A stretch of 64,000 nucleotides of DNA from positions 62,001 to 126,000 of the forward strand of contig JAWXCB010000008.1 of the NCBI GenBank assembly GCA_034440455.1, read 5' to 3'. Below, piece after piece: positions 15,654-24,638 of the stretch (position 1 is the stretch's first letter; each line of letters starts with the position of its first letter). Source of the DNA: JAWXCB01 sp034440455 (GTDB taxonomy: Bacteria; Bacteroidota; Bacteroidia; Chitinophagales; CAIOSU01). The position numbers and the translations under genes are program-made. The notes beneath the pieces are model-generated. The model worked only from the letters and a program-made list of their open reading frames with translations. It did not search any database and was not told where the DNA came from.

Positions 15654-18600
15654 GTGCAACTACTGAAGCAACTCATATTGCCCTCTCTCTTGCTCTGTGC
15701 TTACTACGGACATTCCCAATGTGTGCCCGTGCAGCCGCAGAACCTACAGGTGAGCGTAAATAATTTCACAGGCAACGTAACGGTAGAATGGCGCGTGCCG
15801 TGCCCTTCATCCTGCAACAACAGCGCAAACACTTCGGTGCTTTATTTCATTGGTTTCTATTCGCAGCAATCAGCCGCCCCCAATGCGCTTGATGGCGAAT
15901 ATGGCTTCACTACGTTTGTCGCGGTGGGTTGTCCTTATACTGAATTGTGGGACGGCTTCTATCGAGACTCCACTTCCACCGCAGAGCCGAAAGAATCAGA
16001 GTGCATTTCTATTTTGATGGGGCAGGAGGTGAACCCGTTCAGCCCGGGCTTTGAAGCATCGTTCAGCAAGCAGGAAATCTGCAACAACAATTATGGCTAT
16101 GGCGCGGGCATCATGCGGCAAAGCTTTCCGGGCTATGTGTTTTGCAGCGGTGTCACCTATGATGTGAAAGTATGGGAAATCGAAGTGAATGTGCCTCCTA
16201 ATGGCAGCGTGACTTCGCAATCAATAGCGTGCAATGATTTGTATCTTGATGAATCTGCGCCTGTGGTGCAGACATCTGCGTTCACATATCCCGGTTTTAT
16301 TTCCACGATTGCTTCGCCCGTCATCACCATCAGCAGTTCTGAAAGCAGCGATGGCGTTTACTCAGGGGTGGATAACAGGATTATCATTGATTGCACCGAC
16401 ACGTTTTCATTTGAGTATAATGTAACGCCCGGTTGCAACTTCACCGAGTCGGTTGCTGCGTATTTTAATATCAGCCAGACTTATACTTATGCCACCGGCA
16501 TTTACAATCCGTGGGATTGGGGACTGGGCGTGGATGATTGGTATATCTTTTTTGCAAACAATATTGTGAACGGAAGCACTGGGCAACCTGTGCCTTACAT
16601 CGGCACGAATTATTTTCAGTCGTTTACCGTGAGCGATGATATGGAAGTGTGCATCCTCACGCAAGACCCTTGCAATGGCAGTTCGGGAAAAACGTGTATC
16701 CAGTTTGAGGCAGTTGATTTGGATACGGTGATAGCAGACTTCGGCTACAATATCGTGTGGTCAAATCAATGCGATTCGTTTGAAGTGGAATTTATCAATA
16801 ACACCACTGGTGCAATTACTTACTATTGGGATTTTGGTGATGGAGGTTTTTCAACCGATACAAACCTTACGCATCTGTTTGTAGGTGGTGGTCCATTTGA
16901 AGTTGAGCTTGCTGCAATCCATACAGGCTGGTGCGGCAACAACGACACGGTGACGCAAACATTAAGTTTCTCCCCGGTGATTGACACCGCGCAGGCAGTA
17001 ATCAGCTACACTTCCACTTACTCGACATCGTGTGATTCGCTTGTTGCGCAATTCACTACCCAAACCATCAGCAACGGAAGTTTGCTGTGGGATTTCGGCA
17101 ACGGAACAACATCTACCGCGCTGAATCCCACCGTGATTTACACGCAGCCGGGGACATACGATGTGTCACTTGTGGTGATTCCTACAAGCGTTTGTTTGCT
17201 GCCGGATACATTTCATGAAACGGTTACTTTCAATCCAATTACAAATAATGCTGTTGCTGACTTCAGCTACAATTTGATTTGGTCGAATGATTGTGATTCA
17301 TTCATGGTAGAGTTCACGAACCTCTCTACGGGCACATCCGATTATTATTGGGAATTTGGCGACAACACGTTTTCATCGGATACGAATCTCACGCATGTAT
17401 TCACTTCGGGAGGACCATTCACAGTTGTATTAACTGCTTATTATGGCGGCACCTGCGGCATCAATGATTCTACTGTTCAAACGCTCAACTTCACTCCCCT
17501 GATTGATAAGTTGGAAGCAGCTTTCAGTTACACTTCTGCGTATTCACCAAATTGCGATTCCTTGCTCGTGCAATTCACAGGCAGCAGTTCAGGCGCGGCA
17601 ACCTACCTGTGGGATTTCGGAAATGGCACAACTGTTTCAACTCCAAATGGAAGCGCGGTGTATTTCATTCCGGGCGACTACAATGTTTCGCTCATCATCA
17701 CTCCAACTGCAAACTGCACGATAGGTGATACTGCTGCACAACTCGTGAACTTCACTCCGCTTGCTTATAACTCTATTGCAGATTTCACTTACAACATTCT
17801 TTCTTCCAATGCCTGCGATACGTTTGTTGTTGAATTCACCAACCACAGCACAGGTGGCACTTCCTACTTCTGGGATTTTGGAAACGGAACAACTTCAACC
17901 GACACAAATGCGATTATCACTTATGCGGCAGGAACTTACGATGTACAGCTTCAGGTGAATGATAGCAGAAGTTGTTCATCAAACGACACAACAATGCAAC
18001 AACTTCTATTCACGCCTGTGTTCGACACGCTGCTTGCTGATTTTGATTACACAATTGTTCCAAACTGTGATGTGGTTGAACTGACATTCACCAACCTCAG
18101 TACAGGCATCAATCAATTTTTGTGGCAGGTAAATAATGCAATCGTCAGCAATGAATTTTCACCCAACAGCACGTTACTTTATTCCGATGCAGATACGCTG
18201 AGTGTGTCGCTCACCGCCCGCGCGACAAACAACTGCATCACCGGAGATACTGCATCAAAAATCATCTCGTTACCCGCGCCTTATGGTTATCCTGTTGCTG
18301 ATTTCACATTCACTCCGACAGAACCTGATGAAGATGAAGTAGTAAGGTTCACCGATGCTTCGCTGCGAGCGCATCCTGATTCTTATTGGTGGGATTTTAG
18401 GGATGGCGCTTCTTCCTCTGAAAAAAATCCTCAGCATATTTACTCCGAGTTGGGCGCATACACCATTTGTCTCTCCGTGGCGAATGAATACAGTTGCCCC
18501 GATTCGGCTTGCAAGCAATTGCTGATTGTGTCAGATGATTTGGTGGATTTGCCCACAGCTTTTACTCCGAATGGAGATGACCACAATGATATTTTCATCG

Positions 18601-18809
18601 TGCGCGGAAAAGATATTGAAAAGATTGATTTGAAGATTTTCAACCGCGGGGGAGAATTAGTTTTTCAGAGCAAAAACCCGTATTTTGGGTGGGATGGCAC
18701 TTACAAAGGCGAGCCGCAGGAAATGGAAGTGTATGACTGGCTGCTGAATGCAACACTAAAGTCAGGCACGGGAGTTTTTAAGAAAGGAAATGTGACGTTG
18801 CTGAGATGA
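15654..18809 (+). CDS. Large secreted PKD-repeat protein with T9SS type B sorting domain
   Basis: A 1051-residue protein starting at GTG (15654) with a signal peptide ending at YYGHSQ. After a roughly 340-residue N-terminal region it carries seven PKD-like repeats, each with YYWDFGDG / LWDFGNGTTS and a CDS-xxx-VEF start, about 85 residues apart. The last 90 residues (LPTAFTPNGDDHNDIFIVRG, KIDLKIFNRGGELVFQSK, GWDGTYKGEPQEMEVYDW) are the type B/CHU_C T9SS signal that sends proteins to the cell surface. Likely an adhesin; the N-terminal region is not assigned. It is followed by a paralogue and a PorP/SprF gene. Ends TGA. Confidence 0.9.
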   Translation: MQLLKQLILPSLLLCAYYGHSQCVPVQPQNLQVSVNNFTGNVTVEWRVPCPSSCNNSANTSVLYFIGFYSQQSAAPNALDGEYGFTTFVAVGCPYTELWDGFYRDSTSTAEPKESECISILMGQEVNPFSPGFEASFSKQEICNNNYGYGAGIMRQSFPGYVFCSGVTYDVKVWEIEVNVPPNGSVTSQSIACNDLYLDESAPVVQTSAFTYPGFISTIASPVITISSSESSDGVYSGVDNRIIIDCTDTFSFEYNVTPGCNFTESVAAYFNISQTYTYATGIYNPWDWGLGVDDWYIFFANNIVNGSTGQPVPYIGTNYFQSFTVSDDMEVCILTQDPCNGSSGKTCIQFEAVDLDTVIADFGYNIVWSNQCDSFEVEFINNTTGAITYYWDFGDGGFSTDTNLTHLFVGGGPFEVELAAIHTGWCGNNDTVTQTLSFSPVIDTAQAVISYTSTYSTSCDSLVAQFTTQTISNGSLLWDFGNGTTSTALNPTVIYTQPGTYDVSLVVIPTSVCLLPDTFHETVTFNPITNNAVADFSYNLIWSNDCDSFMVEFTNLSTGTSDYYWEFGDNTFSSDTNLTHVFTSGGPFTVVLTAYYGGTCGINDSTVQTLNFTPLIDKLEAAFSYTSAYSPNCDSLLVQFTGSSSGAATYLWDFGNGTTVSTPNGSAVYFIPGDYNVSLIITPTANCTIGDTAAQLVNFTPLAYNSIADFTYNILSSNACDTFVVEFTNHSTGGTSYFWDFGNGTTSTDTNAIITYAAGTYDVQLQVNDSRSCSSNDTTMQQLLFTPVFDTLLADFDYTIVPNCDVVELTFTNLSTGINQFLWQVNNAIVSNEFSPNSTLLYSDADTLSVSLTARATNNCITGDTASKIISLPAPYGYPVADFTFTPTEPDEDEVVRFTDASLRAHPDSYWWDFRDGASSSEKNPQHIYSELGAYTICLSVANEYSCPDSACKQLLIVSDDLVDLPTAFTPNGDDHNDIFIVRGKDIEKIDLKIFNRGGELVFQSKNPYFGWDGTYKGEPQEMEVYDWLLNATLKSGTGVFKKGNVTLLR

Positions 18810-18933
18810 AATAAAATGAAAAAAGCGGCAAGTTTTTTATGAAAGGCGGAATTAGAGTTGTAGGGGAACGGTGGTTTTACCAAATTGATATAAATGCGAA
18901 CGTGAGTATAAAGCCGGAACGGATTGCACTCAA

Positions 18934-21612
18934 ATGAAAAATACATTTAACCCGGTTTTTGTTTTCGCACTCGCAGGATTGCTTTTCTTTGCGAAAAATA
19001 TTGCCGCCCAGACTGAAACCATTCCTGCCGGCTCATTCATCGTTGACATGGGCGTGGTTCCGCAAACCATTGGCAACGGATTGAAGCCTTATGGTTTGGT
19101 TTATTCTTTAATCGAGAACTATAATGTTCCCGTTAGATGGGCGATTAATCCCAACAAAAATTTTGGCGGAGTTGATTTCAGTTACAACGGTTATGATTTC
19201 AGGGGCGGTCCGTTTATTATCACAACTCCTTCCCGCACGGCAGTGGTAAACAGCGAAATAGCAGCATGGCAGGCACAAGGTGTGGCGGGCATCACAACTA
19301 CAGCGGATCTCACAGTCCCCATTTACCGGACGCTCACAGAATTTACAAATGTCGTGATTGACCAGCAGAATGAGGCGCTGGTGATTCCTTATTACAACAA
19401 TGCCGGAATATCAAGTTCCTCCTACCGTATTGGCTCGCCTGCCGATTTGAATTATTGCGATGACATGTACGCCATGCCTCATGCCGACCCTGAATGGACA
19501 ACGCACCAAAACTTGCTGTACTTCAACACCAATCTCAACGGATTCATCTGGGCAGGTTGCCATGCAGTGAGCATGTTGGAAGCATTGATAAATCCTGCCG
19601 ATTCATCGCAACGGACAAATTTTCTCACGCAAAGCGGTATGCAATGCTGGAAAATAAATAGCTGCGAACCACCTATCACCGAGTTTCATGCGCAACAGCC
19701 AACCTTGCCGTATCTCTATGATTCTTCAACAGGAGGCTTGCCCGTGATGCAATTTATGGAAGATATGACTCCCTCCACTGAAAATGGCTCCGAGCCATGG
19801 TATATTCCATTAAACACAGGCACATGGAATCCGGGAGCAATCCGTTGCGTCAAAACTTCTGATGGAGCATCTCCCCGTGAGGGCGTGAAACTCGTGTATG
19901 GACGCGGCTTTGATAATCCGTCAAACGGAATGGTGATGTATGAAGGCGGACACACAGGGCACAACAACGGCAGCATTCAATCGCAGGTAGCTTTTCAAAG
20001 AGCTTATTTCAACTTCGTGCTGATGGCGGGACTTGAACGGCATATTGACACTGTGACTGCGGACTTCAGCTATAGCATTATCTGGACAAACAACTGCGAT
20101 TCGTTCATGGTGCAATTCGTGAACAACTCAACAGGGGATGCCGATTACTATTGGGATTTTGGTGATGGCGCTACTTCAACGGATTCTGCGGTGACGCATC
20201 TTTTTATCGGAAACGATTCTGTGGAAGTGATGCTCGCTACAGTGACAACGAGTTGGTGCGGATTAAGCGATACCACCTATCAGCCTATCCATTTTAACCC
20301 GGTGCTTGACACGCTCGATTTTGATTTTATTTTTTCAGAAAGCCTCGCTGCGGATTGCGATTCACTGCTGGCGCAATTCAACACTTCAATAAGCGGCAAT
20401 GCAACTGCGTCTTGGGATTTTGGAAACGGAATGACTGCGACCGGCACTTCCGTTTCCTTTGCTTATACGGACACGGGCATTTACAATGTGACGCTCACTG
20501 TTACGCCTGCATCACCCTGCACTATTGGGCGCAGCATTTCAAGGCAGGTTACTTTTAGTCCGACACGCTATGCTACCATCGCTGACTTTACGCACAATGT
20601 GATTTATTCTAATACTTGCGATACGTTTGTAGTCAAGTTCAACAATCTCAGTTCTGGCGGCACTTCTTACCTCTGGGATTTTGGCAACGGAAGCGCGTCA
20701 GCAAATTTTGAAGAAACAATCACGTACGCAGCCGGAAATTACAACGTGTCTTTACAAGTGAATGACAGCCATCAATGCTCAACGAATGACACCGCCTTCC
20801 TGTCCCTTGTCTTCACTTCGACCATTGTGAATCCACTTGCCGATTTCACTTACGATGTTGCTACGAATTGCGATGTATCAGAAGTGAATTTTTCCAATCG
20901 CAGTTCGGGCACGAGTAATTTCATCTGGCGGCTGAATAACAATGTCAGCAGCAGTTTGCTTTCGCCTGATGGTCCTTTGCAATATTATCAATCGGATACA
21001 ATCAATGTTGAACTCTCTACAGCGGGAACAAACAATTGCTATTCGAATGATACCATTTCAAAAACTATCTTCATTCCTGCACCATATGGCTATCCGGTAG
21101 CTGATTTTAATTTTATGCCTGTGAATCCTGAAGTGGATGAGGTGATACAGTTTACCAATTTATCGCAACGCGCTGACCTTTCTTTATATCAGTGGAATTT
21201 TGGCGATGGAAGTACTACAGCCGAAATCAATCCGCAACATGCTTACACGCAAAAGGGTGTGTATGACATCTGTCTCTCTGCTGACAACGGTTATAACTGT
21301 CCGTCTATTGCCTGCAAGGATATTCCAGTGATTTATACCGAAGTAGTTGAACTGCCCACAGCATTCACTCCCAATGGCGATAATCACAACGATATTTTCA
21401 TCGTCCGCGGAAAAGACATCGAAAGAATTGATTTAAAAATTTTTAACCGATGGGGCGAGTTGGTGTTTCAAAGTAAAGACCTTACTGTAGGCTGGGATGG
21501 CACCTTCAAAGAAGATCCGCAGGAAATGGAAGTATATGATTGGCTGCTGAATGCAACACTGAAATCAGGCGCAGGAATTTTTAAGAAAGGAAATGTGACG
21601 TTACTGAGATAA
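18934..21612 (+). CDS. Second PKD-repeat T9SS type B protein with a different N-terminal domain
   Basis: An 892-residue paralogue of the upstream protein. The signal peptide ends at FAKNIAAQ; residues about 30-370 (GSFIVDMGVVPQTIGNGLKP, ... GYDFRGGPFIITTPSRTAVV, WAGCHAVSMLEALI) form a region absent from the first protein, which I cannot assign. Next come about six PKD-like repeats and a T9SS type B end almost identical to the neighbour's (GDNHNDIFIVRGKDIERIDLK, ending GNVTLLR then TAA). It looks like a tandem duplication with domain swap. Likely surface protein exported by T9SS and held by the PorP/SprF protein just downstream. Confidence 0.9.
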   Translation: MKNTFNPVFVFALAGLLFFAKNIAAQTETIPAGSFIVDMGVVPQTIGNGLKPYGLVYSLIENYNVPVRWAINPNKNFGGVDFSYNGYDFRGGPFIITTPSRTAVVNSEIAAWQAQGVAGITTTADLTVPIYRTLTEFTNVVIDQQNEALVIPYYNNAGISSSSYRIGSPADLNYCDDMYAMPHADPEWTTHQNLLYFNTNLNGFIWAGCHAVSMLEALINPADSSQRTNFLTQSGMQCWKINSCEPPITEFHAQQPTLPYLYDSSTGGLPVMQFMEDMTPSTENGSEPWYIPLNTGTWNPGAIRCVKTSDGASPREGVKLVYGRGFDNPSNGMVMYEGGHTGHNNGSIQSQVAFQRAYFNFVLMAGLERHIDTVTADFSYSIIWTNNCDSFMVQFVNNSTGDADYYWDFGDGATSTDSAVTHLFIGNDSVEVMLATVTTSWCGLSDTTYQPIHFNPVLDTLDFDFIFSESLAADCDSLLAQFNTSISGNATASWDFGNGMTATGTSVSFAYTDTGIYNVTLTVTPASPCTIGRSISRQVTFSPTRYATIADFTHNVIYSNTCDTFVVKFNNLSSGGTSYLWDFGNGSASANFEETITYAAGNYNVSLQVNDSHQCSTNDTAFLSLVFTSTIVNPLADFTYDVATNCDVSEVNFSNRSSGTSNFIWRLNNNVSSSLLSPDGPLQYYQSDTINVELSTAGTNNCYSNDTISKTIFIPAPYGYPVADFNFMPVNPEVDEVIQFTNLSQRADLSLYQWNFGDGSTTAEINPQHAYTQKGVYDICLSADNGYNCPSIACKDIPVIYTEVVELPTAFTPNGDNHNDIFIVRGKDIERIDLKIFNRWGELVFQSKDLTVGWDGTFKEDPQEMEVYDWLLNATLKSGAGIFKKGNVTLLR

Positions 21613-21632
21613 TTACGAATTAGGAATTAGGA

Positions 21633-22733
21633 ATGACGAATTACGAATTGCATAAAAAAAATAGCTGTCGTCAATCAAAAGGCAGCGGTAACTCAGTATC
21701 GAATTACCGAATCATCAAATTATCAAATTTGCTTGCCATTCTATTGTTGACTGTCGTCTGTCGTCTGATGACTTCCGCCCAAGACATTCACTTCTCTCAG
21801 TTCTATGCTTCTCCTCTAACGCTAAATCCTTCGCTTACCGGCAGCTTTGATGGACTGATGCGTTTCGGGGGAAATTACCGTACGCAGTGGGGCAGTGTGA
21901 GTGTGCCTTTTCAAACAGTTTCTGTTTTCACCGACCTGAATATCATGCGCAGTAAAATGGATGGCAACTGGTTGAGCGCGGGACTGCACGCGGTGAATGA
22001 CCGTGCGGGTGACGGAAAACTGATGGCGAACAAAGCATCACTTTCACTTGCGTATCATATCAAGCTTACGAAGTGGCGAAATTTTTATCTGAGCCTTGGC
22101 GCAGCGGGATTGTTTGTTCACAAGAAAATTGATTTCTCAAAATTGCTGTTTGATTCGCAATGGAATGATGTGGGGTTTGATAGCCAGATCGACCCCGGAG
22201 AAAATTACGCAAGTGATGCCGTTCAGTATTTCGACTTTCATGCAGGCGCTTCCATGTCATACTCTGTTCCGAAAAAATTCAGCATTGAAGGTGGCGTTTC
22301 TGTGATTCATATTTTCGCTCCGTATGAATCATATTTCAATGAGGACAACCAAGTGCACCGCAGACCTGTTGCGCATGTATATTCCGATATTCGTGTGCAT
22401 AAAGACTGGGGCTTGCAGCCAGGCGCCTCGTATATGTATCAGCGGGGAGCACAAGAAATTGTTGTCGGAACAAACGTAACGCTTGATAAGAAACTGACTT
22501 ACTCGCGCAAGCTTGTCATCTTCTTCGGCTTGTGGATGCGCAACCGTGATGCATTGTATCCTTTGGTTGGCGCGCAGTTGCAACGCACTCGCATGTTATT
22601 CAACTATGACTTGAACCTTTCAAAGCTCATTCCCGGCAGCTACTCGGTAGGTGCGTTTGAAATCTCCATCGTGCATGTGATTGACAAGGATAGACCGGTG
22701 AATAATGTACGCATGTGTCCGAGGCTGTTTTAA
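21633..22733 (+). CDS. PorP/SprF family type IX secretion membrane protein
   Basis: The mature part begins AQDIHFSQFYASPLTLNPSL, the hallmark of PorP/SprF proteins, which are outer-membrane barrels that pair with SprB-like adhesins; strands and aromatic residues continue to the C-terminus (VRMCPRLF). Start is uncertain: the frame opens at 21633 inside a low-complexity AATTACGAATTAG stretch, whereas a start nearer 21729 (TTG) would give a compact signal peptide LLAILLLTVVCRLMTSAQ. Its place directly after two type B cargo genes fits the SprF/SprB arrangement. Confidence 0.85.
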   Translation: MTNYELHKKNSCRQSKGSGNSVSNYRIIKLSNLLAILLLTVVCRLMTSAQDIHFSQFYASPLTLNPSLTGSFDGLMRFGGNYRTQWGSVSVPFQTVSVFTDLNIMRSKMDGNWLSAGLHAVNDRAGDGKLMANKASLSLAYHIKLTKWRNFYLSLGAAGLFVHKKIDFSKLLFDSQWNDVGFDSQIDPGENYASDAVQYFDFHAGASMSYSVPKKFSIEGGVSVIHIFAPYESYFNEDNQVHRRPVAHVYSDIRVHKDWGLQPGASYMYQRGAQEIVVGTNVTLDKKLTYSRKLVIFFGLWMRNRDALYPLVGAQLQRTRMLFNYDLNLSKLIPGSYSVGAFEISIVHVIDKDRPVNNVRMCPRLF

Positions 22734-22783
22734 AATCAACTCCTTTCACTATAAAGTCAACCGGTTACTTCAGCAAAAATCAA

Positions 22784-22813
22784 TTGTATCTGTGCTTCAA
22801 AATAGTATTTTTA
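22784..22813 (+). promoter_or_regulatory. Candidate promoter of the DUF349 gene
   Basis: TTG at 22784-22786 and TATTTTTA at 22806-22813 are 19 bp apart, matching the phylum's TTTG / TAnnTTTG pattern with one or two changes. The ATG follows 22 bp later. Confidence 0.35.
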
Positions 22814-22835
22814 CCCTCTGAAACATACGTCCGTC

Positions 22836-24596
22836 ATGGAAAAACGCGAAGAAGGTTCTGAATTCACCGGGTTGAGCAGGGAAGAAATTGTAGCCCGTTT
22901 TGATGAATTAAGCAAAACAAAGGAGGTGCCCGAACTGATGCCACTGGCGGAGGAGTTGGAATCTGCCTACAACGAATTGCTGAATGAGCGCAAGGAAGAT
23001 GAGAAGCAAAAATTTCTCGATGAAGGCGGCAGCGAGTTTGATTTCGTGTATCATCGCGACCATACAGATGGCAGGTTTGCCGAGTTGTATAATCTTTTCA
23101 AAGACCGTAAAAACAAATTTTTTGAAGAGAAGAAAACGCACGAGCGCGATAATCTTGTTGCTAAACAACAAGTGGTTACCGACCTGAAAACCCTGATTGA
23201 AAAGGGCGACAGCGTAGGCAAAGCATTCCAGCAATTCCGCGAATTGCGTGACCGCTGGAAAAACATCGGAGAGATTCCGAAAAAAAATGAGGAACAGTTA
23301 GAGAGCGATTACAGGCATCAGCGCGAGCGCTTCTATCACATGATTCAGCTTACGCAGGGCATGAAAGAACTTGACTTGCAGAAGCATCTTGAAGAGAAAG
23401 AACACTTGCTGAAACGGATGGAAGAATTGATGGGCGAAAGAACCATCAGGCGCGTGGAAGAATTGATTCGGAAGTATCGTGAAGATTGGTATGACATTGG
23501 TCCCGTGCCTGCGTTGAAGAAAGATGAAATCATCAGCCGGTTTAATGAAAACAGCGAGCGCGTGTTCACGAAAATCCATGCGCATTATGAGGGATTAAAA
23601 AAGAAATACGAAGAAAATCTGCTGGCGAAACTTGCGCTTTGCGAAAAGGTAGAAACAGTGGCGCAGGAAGAAATCTTCCATCCCCGCGATTGGGAAAGGA
23701 AGACGAAAGAAATATTAGAGTTGCAGCAGGAATGGAGAAAAATCGGCAGGGTGATGAAAGAAGAAGCTGAAGCGGTATGGGAACGGTTTAGAAAAGCAAG
23801 CAATGATTTCTTTGAAAAGAAACGCGCATTCTATGAAACGCTGAAAAAAGATTACGATGCAAATAAGCAGGCGAAAGTAAAAGTGTGCGAACAGGCGGAG
23901 GCATTACAAACGAGCAACGACTGGGACAACACCGCTCAAAAACTTATTCGCCTGCAACGGCAGTGGGAAAATATCGGACCGGCAGGGCTTTACAAAACCG
24001 ACCAGACGCTCTGGAACAGATTCCGTGCAGCATGTAACGCATTCTTTGATTCAAGAAAAAAACAGTTTGCAGCGCAGGAGGAAGAACGGAAAAATAATCT
24101 TGCAAAGCGGGAGCAGATTGTGAAGAAATTGGAAGAACTGATTTCCTCCATCAGTTCAACAGAAGCGTTGCCGACTATTAAAGCCATTGCAAAAGAATGG
24201 GATGAAGCGGGTGAAGTGCCGCAGGATGTGCGCGAAGCGGTTTTCAAAAAATATACGCAAGCTGTTGATGCCTGCTATGAGCGAATGGGCATGAATGAAA
24301 GCGATAAGGAAATCTTGAAATTTCAGAACAAAGTGGAGCGCATGAAAGGGGCTCCGGATTCAATGAGATTACTGGAAGATGAAAAGCGTTTCCTGCGCAC
24401 TAAAATCCGCACCGTGGAAGATGAAGTGGCGAAAACGGAAAACAACATGGGCTTTTTTGCAAAATCAAAGAATGTGGGCGCGTTGCTGGAAGGCGTGATG
24501 AAAGGCGTGGAGGAATCGAAAGCGCAATTAGCTTTTTTAAAGAAAAAGCTGGGAGTCCTTGAAAAAAATCTCCCGCGCCAAGAACAGATTCGGTAA
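22836..24596 (+). CDS. DUF349 domain protein
   Basis: A 586-residue, highly charged coiled-coil protein with at least four DUF349-type units, each with a W-x-x-I-G motif: RDRWKNIGEIPKKNEEQLES, REDWYDIGPVPALKKDEI, QQEWRKIGRVMKEEAEAVWE, RQWENIGPAGLYKTDQTLWN, then EWDEAGEVPQDVREAV. The C-terminal 100 residues form another helical bundle. No signal peptide, so cytoplasmic. The family is conserved in Bacteroidota but its function is unsettled; I do not assign one. Confidence 0.85.
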   Translation: MEKREEGSEFTGLSREEIVARFDELSKTKEVPELMPLAEELESAYNELLNERKEDEKQKFLDEGGSEFDFVYHRDHTDGRFAELYNLFKDRKNKFFEEKKTHERDNLVAKQQVVTDLKTLIEKGDSVGKAFQQFRELRDRWKNIGEIPKKNEEQLESDYRHQRERFYHMIQLTQGMKELDLQKHLEEKEHLLKRMEELMGERTIRRVEELIRKYREDWYDIGPVPALKKDEIISRFNENSERVFTKIHAHYEGLKKKYEENLLAKLALCEKVETVAQEEIFHPRDWERKTKEILELQQEWRKIGRVMKEEAEAVWERFRKASNDFFEKKRAFYETLKKDYDANKQAKVKVCEQAEALQTSNDWDNTAQKLIRLQRQWENIGPAGLYKTDQTLWNRFRAACNAFFDSRKKQFAAQEEERKNNLAKREQIVKKLEELISSISSTEALPTIKAIAKEWDEAGEVPQDVREAVFKKYTQAVDACYERMGMNESDKEILKFQNKVERMKGAPDSMRLLEDEKRFLRTKIRTVEDEVAKTENNMGFFAKSKNVGALLEGVMKGVEESKAQLAFLKKKLGVLEKNLPRQEQIR

Positions 24597-24638
24597 GTTT
24601 TGATTCTCACGAAATTCTTTTCGCGCTAACTTCAAGGG

